64,000 nucleotides of DNA from JAKAXS01 sp965279065 (lineage in GTDB: Bacteria > Pseudomonadota > Alphaproteobacteria > Rhizobiales > Hyphomicrobiaceae): assembly GCA_965279065.1 (NCBI GenBank), contig OZ257134.1, positions 3,658,001-3,722,000 on the forward strand, read 5' to 3'. The notes beneath the pieces were generated by a model. The model did not search any database. It saw only the letters and a list, made by a program, of their open reading frames with translations, and was not told the DNA's origin. Below are positions 17,173-26,604 of the stretch, one piece after another. Position 1 is the stretch's first letter. Each line of letters begins with the position of its first letter. The position numbers and the translations under genes are program-made.

Positions 17173-18462
17173 TTAGCCGGGCCGGACCTGGCCTGTGCCG
17201 CGAACCACATATTTGAAGCTCGTCAGTTGCTCCACTCCGACCGGCCCGCGCGCGTGCAACTTGCCGGTTGCTATGCCGATCTCTCCACCCATGCCGAACT
17301 CGCCGCCGTCGGCAAACTGCGTTGAAGCGTTCACGAGCACGATGGCCGAATCCACGCGCTTGACGAACCGTTCCGCTGTGCCGTTGCACTCCGTGATGAT
17401 CGCGTCGGTGTGCTGTGAGCCGTACTTGGCGATGTGAGCGATAGCTTCGTCAACACCGTCCACAACCTTGACCGCGATGATCGGCTCCAGAAACTCCTTG
17501 CCGAAATCCTCCGGCGTCGCCGCCTTCACGCGTGCATCGGCCGCCTGCGAGGCAGTATCGCCGCGCACTTCGCACCCTGCTTCCAGCAGGGCCCTGACCA
17601 GCGGCGTCAGGTAGTCCTCGTGCGCGCCCTTGTCGACGAGCAGCGTCTCCGTGGCACCGCAGACGCCGGTACGCCGCATCTTGGCGTTGACGACGATCGG
17701 CACCGCGATATCGAGATCGGCACCGCGATCGACGTAGGTGTGACAGATGCCTTCGAGATGCGCAAAGACAGGCACGCGCGCTTCATGCTGGACGCGCTCG
17801 ACCAGACTGCGTCCGCCGCGCGGCACGATCACGTCGATCGAGCCGTCGAGACCCTTGAGCATCTCGCCGACGGCGTCCCGGCTGGTCGATTGCACCAGCT
17901 GGATGGCGGTCTCGGGCAATTCGGAGGCTCGCAGGCCTTCGACAAGGCAGGCATGGATCGCCGTGCTGGAATGATGGCTTTCAGAGCCGCCGCGCAGGAT
18001 CGCCGCATTGCCGGCCTTCAGCGCCAGCGCGCCGGCATCCGCGGTGACGTTCGGGCGGCTCTCATAGATGATACCGATGACGCCGATCGGCACCCGCACG
18101 CGCGAAATTTTCAGCCCGTTCGGCCGCTGCCACTGCGCCAGCTCCGTCCCGACAGGATCGGCAAGGGCCGCGATCTCCTCCAGGCCCGCCGCGATCCCGT
18201 CGACGCGCGTCTCGTTCAGCAGCAGCCGATCGACGAACGAGTCCGCTCGGCCAGCCTGCTTGGCGGCGGCCACATCCTTGGCATTGGCCGCCAGGACATC
18301 CGCCGTCCGCGCACGCAAGGCCTTGGCCGCGGCCAGCAGCGCCGCGTTCTTCACGTCAGCCGGTGCCAGGGCCAGTTCGGCCGCAGCCGAGCGCGCCGCG
18401 CGCCCCACGGTCAGCATGGTCGAGGCCGTGTTGTCGTTGTCGAACCGTTCCGGCTTGTTCAT
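17173..18462 (-). CDS. proA: Gamma-glutamyl phosphate reductase
   Basis: A 429-residue aldehyde-dehydrogenase-fold enzyme, second step of proline synthesis, reducing gamma-glutamyl phosphate with NADPH. Diagnostic segments are IGVIGIIYESRPNVTADAGAL, the catalytic Cys in RRTGVCGATETLLV and FADGGEFGMGGEIGIATGK-like sequence at the C-terminus. The length is standard. It is downstream of proB on the same strand and upstream of nadD, giving a proB-proA-nadD-rsfS-rlmH series. Confidence 0.97.
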   Translation of the reverse strand: MNKPERFDNDNTASTMLTVGRAARSAAAELALAPADVKNAALLAAAKALRARTADVLAANAKDVAAAKQAGRADSFVDRLLLNETRVDGIAAGLEEIAALADPVGTELAQWQRPNGLKISRVRVPIGVIGIIYESRPNVTADAGALALKAGNAAILRGGSESHHSSTAIHACLVEGLRASELPETAIQLVQSTSRDAVGEMLKGLDGSIDVIVPRGGRSLVERVQHEARVPVFAHLEGICHTYVDRGADLDIAVPIVVNAKMRRTGVCGATETLLVDKGAHEDYLTPLVRALLEAGCEVRGDTASQAADARVKAATPEDFGKEFLEPIIAVKVVDGVDEAIAHIAKYGSQHTDAIITECNGTAERFVKRVDSAIVLVNASTQFADGGEFGMGGEIGIATGKLHARGPVGVEQLTSFKYVVRGTGQVRPG

Positions 18463-18571
18463 GACGTCAGTCCAGGGCCGTATTGAAAGGAGTGCGAGCC
18501 ACTCGATGGCCCAGCGATTGCGCAGTTGACTGCCTGTTTGGCACCCAACCTACGCATCGGAAGGGGCAGGT

Positions 18572-19741
18572 TCAAGGTCGACCCTCGCCACGGCCAACCG
18601 CCATGTCGTCTCGATGGATCAGCTCGTCGCGTCCCTCATAGCCCAATATCTCCGCGATCTGGGCACTGCGTTTGCCGATGATGCGATCGGCGTCTGCCCG
18701 GCCGTAGGCAACAAGTCCGCGCCCCAGCTCCCGCCCGTCCAGAGACCGAATGATGACCGCGTCGCCCCGTTCGAAGGCACCGGTCACCGCTTTCACGCCA
18801 GCCGGCAGCAGGCTCTTGCCACCCGACAGCGCCTTCTCGGCTCCGGCGTCGATCGTAACCGAGCCGCGTGGCTCCAACTGCCCCGCAATCCATCGCTTCT
18901 TGGCCGTGACGGGATCGGACGGCGCCAGGAACCAGGTGCATTTCGCTCCGTTCGCGATCGCACGCAGGGGGTTCAAGACCTTGCCCGTCGTGATGACCAT
19001 GTTGGTCCCGGCCGCCAGCGCGATGCGCCCGGCCTCGACCTTGGTCTTCATTCCCCCTTTGGAAAGCTCGGTACCCGCATCGCCCGCCATGGCCTCGATC
19101 TCAGGCGTGATGGCCCGCACCAGAGGGATGTGCGTCGCCGACGCATTCGAAGCCGGCGGCGCCGTATAGAGACCGTCGATATCCGACAGCAGCACGAGGC
19201 AATCGGCCGATACCATGCTGGCCACCCGCGCCGACAGCCGGTCGTTGTCGCCGTAGCGGATTTCGGTCGTGGCGACCGTATCGTTCTCGTTGACGACCGG
19301 AACGGCGCGCAGGCGCAGCAGCTCTTGGATCGTGTGGCGCGCATTGAGATAGCGGCGCCGTTGCTCAGTATCGCCGAGCGTCAGCAGCACTTGCGCAACC
19401 GTCAGTCCTCGCGCCTGCCCCATCTCCTGATAGGCATGCGCCAGCGAGATCTGACCGACGGCGGCGGCGGCCTGGCTCTGCTCCAGTTCGAGCGCGCCCT
19501 TTGGCAGACCCAGCGCATGGCGGCCGAGCGCGATGGCACCCGACGACACGAGCACGACGTCCTTGCCGGCTTTCGCAAGTTCGGCGACATCGTCCATCAG
19601 CGAATTGAGCCAATCGGCTTTCAATTTGCCGGTCGCCCGATCAGCCAGCAGCGCCGAGCCAATCTTCACGACGATGCGCTTCGCGTTTTCCCACTCGGGG
19701 CGCGCGGCAATGGCTACGGAGGATTTCGCTTTGCTCGTCAT
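18572..19741 (-). CDS. proB: Glutamate 5-kinase with PUA domain
   Basis: A 389-residue enzyme, first and feedback-regulated step of proline synthesis. It has the amino-acid-kinase fold (VVKIGSALL, VLVSSGAIALG, VVNENDTVAT, LSDIDGLYTAPP) and a C-terminal PUA domain (residues about 290-380, FERGDAVIIRSLDGRELGRGLVAYG). The 109-base gap to proA has no obvious terminator, so the two are probably co-transcribed. Confidence 0.97.
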   Translation of the reverse strand: MTSKAKSSVAIAARPEWENAKRIVVKIGSALLADRATGKLKADWLNSLMDDVAELAKAGKDVVLVSSGAIALGRHALGLPKGALELEQSQAAAAVGQISLAHAYQEMGQARGLTVAQVLLTLGDTEQRRRYLNARHTIQELLRLRAVPVVNENDTVATTEIRYGDNDRLSARVASMVSADCLVLLSDIDGLYTAPPASNASATHIPLVRAITPEIEAMAGDAGTELSKGGMKTKVEAGRIALAAGTNMVITTGKVLNPLRAIANGAKCTWFLAPSDPVTAKKRWIAGQLEPRGSVTIDAGAEKALSGGKSLLPAGVKAVTGAFERGDAVIIRSLDGRELGRGLVAYGRADADRIIGKRSAQIAEILGYEGRDELIHRDDMAVGRGEGRP

Positions 19742-19773
19742 GGTTGGTTCGAAGGCAATGTTGCGGCGGGAAA

Positions 19774-20100
19774 TCAGGCCGTGCGCGGGCCCAGCAGGAT
19801 GACGGCGGCGCCGACGATACAGACCGCAGCACCTACCATGTCCCAGCGGTCTGGCCTAACGCCTTCCACGGCCCACAGCCAGAGCAAAGACGCGACAATA
19901 TAAACGCCGCCGTAAGCCGCATAGGCCCGTCCCGCGGCCACGCTGTCGACCTGCGTCAGCAACCAGGCGAACAGGACCAGCGCCGCCACGCCGGGCACCA
20001 GCCACCACGCACTTTTGTCGAGCCGCAACCAGGCCCAGAACGCAAAGCACCCGGCGATCTCCGCCAGGGCCGTCACGGCATAAATCAGAAACGATTTCAT
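19774..20100 (-). CDS. YnfA/UPF0060 small membrane protein
   Basis: A 108-residue protein with four membrane segments, matching the UPF0060/YnfA family (EIAGCFAFWAWLRLDKSAWWL, GRAYAAYGGVYIVASLLWLW, RPDRWDMVGAAVCIVGAAVIL). The family is related to small multidrug-resistance transporters, but its substrate is unclear. It lies 32 bases upstream of proB on the same strand, the position in which many Hyphomicrobiales carry obgE instead. Confidence 0.9.
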   Translation of the reverse strand: MKSFLIYAVTALAEIAGCFAFWAWLRLDKSAWWLVPGVAALVLFAWLLTQVDSVAAGRAYAAYGGVYIVASLLWLWAVEGVRPDRWDMVGAAVCIVGAAVILLGPRTA

Positions 20101-20167
20101 CGGTCACCGGCAGGCACCATCTTGTCCGCCTGCTTAGCCGCTCACGACCCGGATGTCTGCCTTTGCT

Positions 20168-21322
20168 TCAGCTCGGAAAGCCGTCGGCGCGACGCATCGG
20201 AGCGAACCCCGCCGCCGACAAACTGGCCGGCTGGTCACGCACGTTCGCCAGGAAGATCGTCTTCAGAGCCTGGTCGATGTCTGCAATGGACCGCGTGCGC
20301 ACCTCGCCGATCGGCTCGGGAAACACGTACTTGTCCGGCTTGTCGCCGCTGCCGGCGATGAAGTCGAACATCCGCCCCTTGCGCTCGCGCTCGTAGTAGA
20401 CCACGACGCGGCCGACGTAGTCCTTGGCGTGAACGTTCTCGATAGCCGTAAACAGCTTCTCGTCGTTGAAGAGAAACGCCAGACGGCGCCGCACGTAGCC
20501 GAGGATGGACGACTCGCGTTCCGAGATCTGCATGCGGGGGCCAAGCTTATGCAGCAGGTGGGGAGAGCCGCGGCCCTCTCCGGTGGCGCTGTCGCCACGC
20601 AGCCGCTGCACCACCGGCAGAACCAGGCTTTCCTCGAAGGCCGTTTTCACCATGGGTGCATAGTAGCGCTCCAGTGAGTCGGCGCGAACGTTGCGCAAAC
20701 CGATCCGCTCCAGCGCGAACCGGCAGAACTCGGCGGAAGGGGCCGCGGCTTCGTCGATGAAGGCATTGCGCAGCCGCTTCTTGACCAGCTGCACGTGTGC
20801 AGCCTCCGCCAGCGTGTCGGTGTCGATGTTCTCTTTCGTGAGCAGCTGCAGGCTTTCCAAGACGTCGTCGGCGACGCCGATGCCGTCGACCGTTTCCAGG
20901 TCGATCGTCAGGAAAGGCTCGTGATCCATCTCGTCCGGGCTGTCGCTGTCGACGAAGAATGAATACAGGATGCCGTTGGTCTGGATCGCCAGTTTGGCAC
21001 TCGGCACGGCGCGAAAATATCTGCTGAGGTTGTCGCGCTCACCCAGGCTGTCGGTGCCCGCGACCCGGCACTCCATGGCAATGATCGGTCGGCCGTCGCG
21101 CAGCACGGCGAAGTCGATCTTCGATGTCGTGCCGGTAATGTCCTCTGCGCGATGCTCGGGAAACACCTCGTAGGGGTTCGAATAGTCGTAGCCCAGCAGC
21201 CCGAGGAACGGCAGCGCTAGATAAAGGCGCGTGCTCTCGATATTGCTGCAGCCTTGCGCGATGGCCATGGACCGCTTGGCGACGGCCAAAAGCCCCGTGC
21301 GCAGCTCGCTCGATGTCGTCAT
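20168..21322 (-). CDS. Stand-alone HsdR N-terminal-like nuclease protein
   Basis: A 384-residue protein whose first 170 residues resemble the nuclease domain of type I restriction R subunits (PD-(D/E)XK fold). It shows KIDFAVLRDGRPIIAMECRV, where the Asp and Glu and a basic or polar residue mark the catalytic strand, followed by QTNGILYSFFVD. No helicase domain follows, and no HsdM or HsdS is nearby. Such orphan proteins are widespread in alphaproteobacteria with no known function. The canonical final Lys of E-x-K is replaced by Arg (MECRV), so nuclease activity is uncertain. A further 200 residues of unknown fold follow. Confidence 0.65.
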   Translation of the reverse strand: MTTSSELRTGLLAVAKRSMAIAQGCSNIESTRLYLALPFLGLLGYDYSNPYEVFPEHRAEDITGTTSKIDFAVLRDGRPIIAMECRVAGTDSLGERDNLSRYFRAVPSAKLAIQTNGILYSFFVDSDSPDEMDHEPFLTIDLETVDGIGVADDVLESLQLLTKENIDTDTLAEAAHVQLVKKRLRNAFIDEAAAPSAEFCRFALERIGLRNVRADSLERYYAPMVKTAFEESLVLPVVQRLRGDSATGEGRGSPHLLHKLGPRMQISERESSILGYVRRRLAFLFNDEKLFTAIENVHAKDYVGRVVVYYERERKGRMFDFIAGSGDKPDKYVFPEPIGEVRTRSIADIDQALKTIFLANVRDQPASLSAAGFAPMRRADGFPS

Positions 21323-21483
21323 GAAAACAAACCCCCACTACATCCCCCGCTGCGCGATGCGAATCGCGGCAGCCTGGAAACAGTGGCATGGCAGCGCCCG
21401 GCAGAGAAACGCGGGCAAGGTTTAATTCACACGTTGTCCCAGCCTTCAACAGGCGGCACTGGCGCAGAAGGCATCGAGTGGCG

Positions 21484-22599
21484 TCAGGCGGCCACAGTCT
21501 CCAGCTGCTTGAGAATCGCCGATCCCATCTCGGACGTGCCAACCTGCCGCATGTTCGGCTGCATGATGTCCCCGGTGCGCAGCCCCTGGGCCAGCACATC
21601 GGCGATGGCCTTGTCGAGCAGGTCTGCCTCGCGAACCATGTCGCAGGAATAGCGTAGCGCCATGCCGAACGAGGCGATTGTGGCAATCGGATTGGCCAGG
21701 CCCTTGCCGGCAATGTCCGGAGCCGAGCCATGCACGGGCTCATACAGCGCCCAGCGCTTGCCCGTCTTCGCGTCCGGCGCACCGAGCGACGCCGACGGCA
21801 GCATGCCGAGCGATCCCGTCATCATAGCCGCCTCGTCCGACAGCACGTCGCCGAACAGATTGTCGGTGACGATCACATCGAACTGCTTGGGATTGCGGAT
21901 CAATTGCATAGCGCAGTTGTCGGCCAGGATGTGCTCCAGCTGCACGTCGGGCGCGTAGCTCTTGTGCGTGGCCGTGACGACCTCGTTCCACAGCACGCCC
22001 GTCTTCATCACGTTGCGCTTCTCGGCCGAATGCACCTTGTTGCCGCGCTTGCGCGCCAGATCGAAGGCCACCTTGGCAATGCGCTCGATTTCTCGCGTCG
22101 TGTAGACCGTGGAATCGACGGCGCGCTTCTCGCCGCTCTCCAAAGTCACAATCTCCTTCGGCTCGCCGAAGTACGTGCCGCCCGTCAGCTCGCGAAGGAT
22201 CAGAATATCGAGCCCCTCGATGATCTCGCGCTTTAGCGAAGAGGCATCAGCTAATGCCGGATAGCAGATCGCTGGGCGCAGATTGGCGAACAGGTCCAGA
22301 TCTTTGCGCAGCCGCAGCAGGCCGGCCTCCGGCCGGATCGCATACGGAACCTTGTCCCACTGCGGGCCACCAACAGCACCGAAGATCACGGCGGTCGACG
22401 CCTTGGCTTTGGCCATCGCTGCATCCGTCACCGGCACACCGTGCTTGTCGATGGCCGTACCCCCAACGTCGTCGCGCTCGATCTCGAATTTCCCAGCGTT
22501 CGCCTTGGCGTTGAAGAAGGCGATGATGCGCTCCACCTCGCCCATGGTTTCCAGACCGATGCCGTCACCGGGGAGCAGAAGGAGCTTGTGCGTCGTCAT
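21484..22599 (-). CDS. leuB: 3-isopropylmalate dehydrogenase
   Basis: A 371-residue NAD-dependent enzyme of leucine synthesis. Family motifs are LLLPGDGIGLETM, RELTGGTYFGEPK, IVTDNLFGDVLSDEAAMMTGSLG and YEPVHGSAPDIAGKGLANPI. The length is typical. It stands alone here; leuC and leuD are not in the window. Confidence 0.97.
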   Translation of the reverse strand: MTTHKLLLLPGDGIGLETMGEVERIIAFFNAKANAGKFEIERDDVGGTAIDKHGVPVTDAAMAKAKASTAVIFGAVGGPQWDKVPYAIRPEAGLLRLRKDLDLFANLRPAICYPALADASSLKREIIEGLDILILRELTGGTYFGEPKEIVTLESGEKRAVDSTVYTTREIERIAKVAFDLARKRGNKVHSAEKRNVMKTGVLWNEVVTATHKSYAPDVQLEHILADNCAMQLIRNPKQFDVIVTDNLFGDVLSDEAAMMTGSLGMLPSASLGAPDAKTGKRWALYEPVHGSAPDIAGKGLANPIATIASFGMALRYSCDMVREADLLDKAIADVLAQGLRTGDIMQPNMRQVGTSEMGSAILKQLETVAA

Positions 22600-22827
22600 T
22601 TGGAGGTCGTCCTGAAGCTGGCTGAGAAATCGCGCGTACTGCTAGCCCGCTCCGCCCCCCGGATCAAGTCGCCCAAAAAAGGGTTAACAGAGGCGAAATC
22701 CACCGGTGAGAGGACCCAATGGACGCAGGTCCGGAACAAAGCCGCCCGGTGTCACACTCCTGAAACGAGAATCCTTTGAAAGCTGTACGTGACCGCTGGC
22801 CTCCGTAACCCGACGGAAGGTATTCAA

Positions 22828-23625
22828 ATGACCGATCCCGCCACCAAATACCGAGCGCTGTTCATCTCCGACGTTCATCTGGGCACCCGCTCTTCGCAGG
22901 CCTCGATGCTTCTCGACTTTCTGAAGTATCACGACGCCGACACCATCTACCTCGTCGGCGACATCGTCGACTTCTGGCGCGTGAAACGTGGCCCCGTCTG
23001 GCCGCAATCCCACAATGACGTGCTGCAGAAGATCCTGCGCAAGGTCCGCAAGGGCACGCGCGTGGTCTTCATACCCGGCAATCACGACGAAGGCCTGCGC
23101 GACTACTGCGGCATGCAGTTCGGCGGCATCGAGATCGAACGTCAGATCGAACACGTCACCGCCGACGGTAAGCGCTACGTCGTCATGCACGGCGACGAAT
23201 ACGATGTCGTCGTGCGCTATGCCCGCTGGCTGGCCTTCCTCGGCGATCGTGGTTACGAGTTCGCCCTGTGGACCAATAATCCGCTCAACTTCGTGCGCCG
23301 TCGCCTTGGCCTGGGCTTCTGGTCGCTCTCCGCCTACCTCAAGCATCGCGTGAAGACGGCAGTGAACTTCATCGGCGAGTTCGAGAAGAACCTTGCCGAA
23401 GAGGCCCGCCGCCAAAAGGCCGACGGTGTGATCTGCGGCCATATCCACCATGCTGCCTCGCGCGACATCGACGGCGTCCACTACCTCAACACCGGCGACT
23501 GGGTCGAAAGCTGCACCGCCATCCGCGAAACCATGGACGGCGAAATGCAGCTCGTGCACTGGCATGACGAGGTTCGCCAGCGCATCGAGGGCCTCACGCC
23601 CTCACCGCAACTCCAGGCCGCGTGA
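22828..23625 (+). CDS. LpxH-like metallophosphoesterase
   Basis: A 265-residue calcineurin-type phosphoesterase. Metal ligands are in SDVHLG, GDIVDFW, GNHDE and CGHIHHA, the order found in UDP-2,3-diacylglucosamine diphosphatase and its relatives. The ATG at 22828 has GGAAGG upstream. The gene overlaps the following glycosyltransferase gene (TGATG), so the two act together. In Hyphomicrobiales this pair is commonly found together and probably belongs to membrane glycolipid metabolism rather than the core LpxH step (inference). Confidence 0.85.
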   Translation: MTDPATKYRALFISDVHLGTRSSQASMLLDFLKYHDADTIYLVGDIVDFWRVKRGPVWPQSHNDVLQKILRKVRKGTRVVFIPGNHDEGLRDYCGMQFGGIEIERQIEHVTADGKRYVVMHGDEYDVVVRYARWLAFLGDRGYEFALWTNNPLNFVRRRLGLGFWSLSAYLKHRVKTAVNFIGEFEKNLAEEARRQKADGVICGHIHHAASRDIDGVHYLNTGDWVESCTAIRETMDGEMQLVHWHDEVRQRIEGLTPSPQLQAA

Positions 23626-24680
23626 TGCGTATCCTGGTCGCCACGGACGCCTGGCGGCCTCAGGTCAACGGGGTTGTCAGGACCTACGAGCAGCTGTCGC
23701 AGCAGCTGCCACGCATTGGTGCGGACGTCGAGTTGCTGGCTCCCGACCAGTTCCATACGGTGCCCTGTCCCACCTATCCGCAGATCGCCCTGGCGCTGCC
23801 GGACCGCGCGCGCTGTGCCCGCTTCATCGACCGCCTCAAGCCCGACGCCATCCACATCGCCACGGAAGGCCCCGTCGGCCTGATGACGCGCGCCTACTGC
23901 CGGCGTCGCCGCCTGCCGTTCACGACGAGCTTCCACACCAAGTTTCCGGAGTACTTCGACCGCCGGTTCGCCATCCCGAGCGGCTGGACGTATGCCCTGC
24001 TGCGTCGCTTCCACAACGCCGGGTCGGGCACGATGGTCGCGACCCGCAGCTTGCGCCAAACGCTGAGCGAGCGCGGCTTCCGCAACATCCTGCCGTGGAC
24101 GCGTGGCGTGGACATGACGCTGTTCCGTCCCGCCCAGGTTCGTCGCTTCGGCACTGGGCGCGTGTTCCTCTACGCCGGCCGCGTCGCCGTCGAAAAGAAC
24201 ATCGCCGCCTTCCTCGACTTGGACCTGCCCGGCACGAAAGTCGTGGTCGGCGACGGCCCGCAGCTCGACGAGCTGAAGGCACGTTTCCCTGACGCCATCT
24301 TTCCCGGAGCTCTCTCGGGCCGCGCACTCGCCGAAGCCTACGCCTCCGCCGACGTCTTCGTATTCCCGAGTGTCACCGAAACCTTCGGCATCGTCATGCT
24401 GGAAGCGATGGCCTGCGGTGTTCCCGTGGCCGCACTACCCGTTACCGGGCCGGTCGACGTCGTCAGCCAGGGCGTATCCGGCATCCTGTCGCGCAATCTG
24501 CGCGAGGCAGCCCTCGCCGCACTCGCGCTGGATCGCTCGGCCGTTCGCCGATCCGCAGAAGCCTACACCTGGGACTCGGCCGCGCGCCTGTTCCTCGACA
24601 ACGTCGAGCGTGCCCTCTTCGTCCAGCGCGGCCGCCCTCTCCCGCTGCGCTTCTCCGGGATGCCCCGCCTCGCACGCTAG
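23625..24680 (+). CDS. GT4-family glycosyltransferase
   Basis: A 351-residue GT-B glycosyltransferase. The N-terminal domain begins MRILVATDAWRPQVNGVVRTYEQL. The C-terminal domain contains LYAGRVAVEKNIAAFL, VVGDGPQLDELKA and the nucleotide-sugar site EAYASADVFVFPSVTETFGIVMLEAMACGVPVAA, with the E-x7-E pattern of retaining family 4 enzymes. Its closest functional analogues are transferases that add hexose or glucuronate to diacylglycerol (inference). The start overlaps the stop of the phosphoesterase gene. Confidence 0.88.
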   Translation: MRILVATDAWRPQVNGVVRTYEQLSQQLPRIGADVELLAPDQFHTVPCPTYPQIALALPDRARCARFIDRLKPDAIHIATEGPVGLMTRAYCRRRRLPFTTSFHTKFPEYFDRRFAIPSGWTYALLRRFHNAGSGTMVATRSLRQTLSERGFRNILPWTRGVDMTLFRPAQVRRFGTGRVFLYAGRVAVEKNIAAFLDLDLPGTKVVVGDGPQLDELKARFPDAIFPGALSGRALAEAYASADVFVFPSVTETFGIVMLEAMACGVPVAALPVTGPVDVVSQGVSGILSRNLREAALAALALDRSAVRRSAEAYTWDSAARLFLDNVERALFVQRGRPLPLRFSGMPRLAR

Positions 24681-24706
24681 TCGCATCTCTTTGCCCGTGA
24701 CGCCCT

Positions 24707-24754
24707 GTAGGTTGGGTCGAGCGCAGCGCGACCCAACAGTTCTAGGCCCAACCT
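24707..24754. repeat. Dispersed palindromic repeat, family A, short copy
   Basis: The sequence GTAGGTTGGGTCGAGCGCAG, followed by GACCCAACA and then CCCAACCT, is a partial copy of a larger palindromic element seen at 28143 and 31456. It lies between the glycosyltransferase stop and the carrier gene. It is non-coding and REP-like. Confidence 0.75.
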
Positions 24755-24804
24755 GGAATGTCGTGTTAGGCAGCTGGACACTCGCCAGCAAGGATGCCTC
24801 CCGT

Positions 24805-26130
24805 TTGACCGCATCAGATCCCACTCGATCCTCACCGCTGTCCCGGCTTCTCCGCCATTTGGTTCCCGTAGAGCCCGGCGAGACCGGAGTCATGCTGCGC
24901 TCGTGTGCCATCTTCTTTTGCGTGCTTTGCGGCTATTACGTGCTGCGACCCGTGCGCGAGGAGATCGGCACCAGCATCGGCCAGGACGGCCTGCAGTGGC
25001 TCTTCATCGCCGTGTTCCTGGCAATGCTGGCGTTGGTTCCGGCGTTCGGCTGGATCGTGCAGACCATCGCGCGCCGGCACGTGCTACCGGCGATCTACGG
25101 TGTCTTCATCTTCAATCTGCTGATCTTCTGGGCGGTCTTCTCGGCGTCTCCCGAACGGCCCGGCGTCGTCGCCTCCAGCGTCTTCTTCGTCTGGGCCAGC
25201 GTCTACAATCTCTTCATCGTGTCTGTGTTCTGGTCGCTGACGTCCGAGCTCTACAGCAATGCTCAGGCCAAGCGCCTCTACGGCTTCATCGCCGCAGGCG
25301 GCTCGGCGGGTGCACTGGCCGGTCCTATGCTGGCGCGATTTCTGGCGGCCAAGATCTCACCGAACGACCTGCTGCTGATCGCCGCCACGCTCCTAGGTCT
25401 CGCGTTGTTTGCCGCGCTCGATCTGCGCCGTGCATTCCACGCCTTGCCCGGCAACGACGATCGCCAGGAAAATGCGCCCGCTGGCAGCAACGGCATCTTT
25501 GCCGGCGCCCAGCGCGTCCTGACATCGCGTTACCTGTTCCTCATCGCGGCCTACGTATTGATTGCCAATCTCATCGGCACCTACTTCTACCTCGAGCAGA
25601 TCCGCATCGTCGGCGAGGTGATCCCGGACCGCGTTGCCCGCGTCGAGTTCTTTGCCTCGCGCGATCTCATCGTCAGCACGGTCTCGATCCTGCTGCAGAT
25701 CTTAGTCACGGCCCGGCTGATGCAGTGGCTCGGTGTTGGCGTGACGCTTGCGGCCCTGCCGCTATCGGCGGCCGTTGGCCTGGTCGCGCTCAGCTTGTCG
25801 CCGACATTGTTCGTCGTCGCAGCCGTGATGGTGGCGGAGCGGGCGATTTCGTTCGCCTTATCGAACCCGGCACTGAAAGTGCTCTACACCATCGTGTCGC
25901 CGGACGAAAAATATAAGGCGCAGAACTTCGTCGACACCGTCGTCTATCGCGGCGGCGATGCCGCGTCCGGCTGGGTGTTCAACACCGGCGCCAAGGCGCT
26001 TGGCCTCGCCGGTGGAACTCTGGCCATCCTGACCATGCCGATCGCCGCGCTGTGGCTCGCCGTAGCCTTCGCCCTCGGCCGGCAGCATGCCCAAAAAGCC
26101 AGCGGGCAGGCCGACCGGCCAACCCGGTGA
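24805..26130 (+). CDS. NTP/NDP exchange (ADP/ATP translocase-like) family membrane protein
   Basis: A 12-segment membrane protein of about 441 residues. It belongs to the group of carriers in non-parasitic bacteria that resemble the ADP/ATP translocases of Rickettsia and plastids, and also the MFS. It starts PLSRLLRHLVPVEPGE and continues LCGYYVLRPVREEIG, the family N-terminus. The substrate is unknown in free-living bacteria. The start is uncertain: the TTG at 24805 has AAGGA upstream, while the ATG at 24892 would remove the conserved PGE segment. It follows the lipid-glycosylation pair after a repeat element. Confidence 0.75.
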   Translation: MTASDPTRSSPLSRLLRHLVPVEPGETGVMLRSCAIFFCVLCGYYVLRPVREEIGTSIGQDGLQWLFIAVFLAMLALVPAFGWIVQTIARRHVLPAIYGVFIFNLLIFWAVFSASPERPGVVASSVFFVWASVYNLFIVSVFWSLTSELYSNAQAKRLYGFIAAGGSAGALAGPMLARFLAAKISPNDLLLIAATLLGLALFAALDLRRAFHALPGNDDRQENAPAGSNGIFAGAQRVLTSRYLFLIAAYVLIANLIGTYFYLEQIRIVGEVIPDRVARVEFFASRDLIVSTVSILLQILVTARLMQWLGVGVTLAALPLSAAVGLVALSLSPTLFVVAAVMVAERAISFALSNPALKVLYTIVSPDEKYKAQNFVDTVVYRGGDAASGWVFNTGAKALGLAGGTLAILTMPIAALWLAVAFALGRQHAQKASGQADRPTR

Positions 26131-26246
26131 GCGCGACGGGGTCAGACGCATGGACCCCAACTTGCCAGCGCTGGCACGCAAAAAGGCGGAGACAAAGTGC
26201 CATCCGCCTTCAATTCCGATCTGCGATGGAGAACGCGAGACTGCGC

Positions 26247-26525
26247 CTAGCGACGGCGCTGACCGCCCTGCTGGCCACCGGGTGGCGGCGGCGGGCCGGA
26301 ACGCGTGTCCTTGTGGCGGAAGTTGATGCGACCCTTGGTCAGGTCATACGGCGTCATCTCGATCGTCACCCGATCACCCGCCAGAATGCGAATGCGGTTC
26401 TTCTTCATTCGCCCGGACGTGTAGGCGATCACTTCATGACCGTTGTCGAGTTTCACGCGGCAGCGAGCGTCTGGCAGGACTTCGTCCACCACACCCTCGA
26501 ACTCGAGCATCTCTTCCTTCGCCAT
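26247..26525 (-). CDS. infA: Translation initiation factor IF-1
   Basis: A 92-residue S1-type OB-fold protein that occupies the ribosomal A site during initiation. It begins MAKEEMLEFEGVVDEVLPDA and has RVKLDNGHEVIAYTSGRMKKNRIRILAGD. The first 72 residues cover the whole normal IF-1. The remaining 20 are a Pro/Gly/Gln/Arg tail (SGPPPPPGGQQGGQRRR) that most homologues lack. Confidence 0.96.
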   Translation of the reverse strand: MAKEEMLEFEGVVDEVLPDARCRVKLDNGHEVIAYTSGRMKKNRIRILAGDRVTIEMTPYDLTKGRINFRHKDTRSGPPPPPGGQQGGQRRR

Positions 26526-26604
26526 CTAGTCTCCCGCCTTTCCGGCGTCTTGAGTGTAAGCGCGTCCGCCCTCGGGTGCGATGCAGGGCGCACATAACAC
26601 ACGA

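Noticed and set aside
16263..18486. Long plus-strand frames opposite nadD and proA
   Set aside because: Both strands are open because of high GC at third positions; the minus-strand products are clear housekeeping enzymes.
18614..19903. 429-codon plus-strand frame opposite proB
   Set aside because: Antisense shadow of proB with Arg/Gln/Asp bias; no domain.
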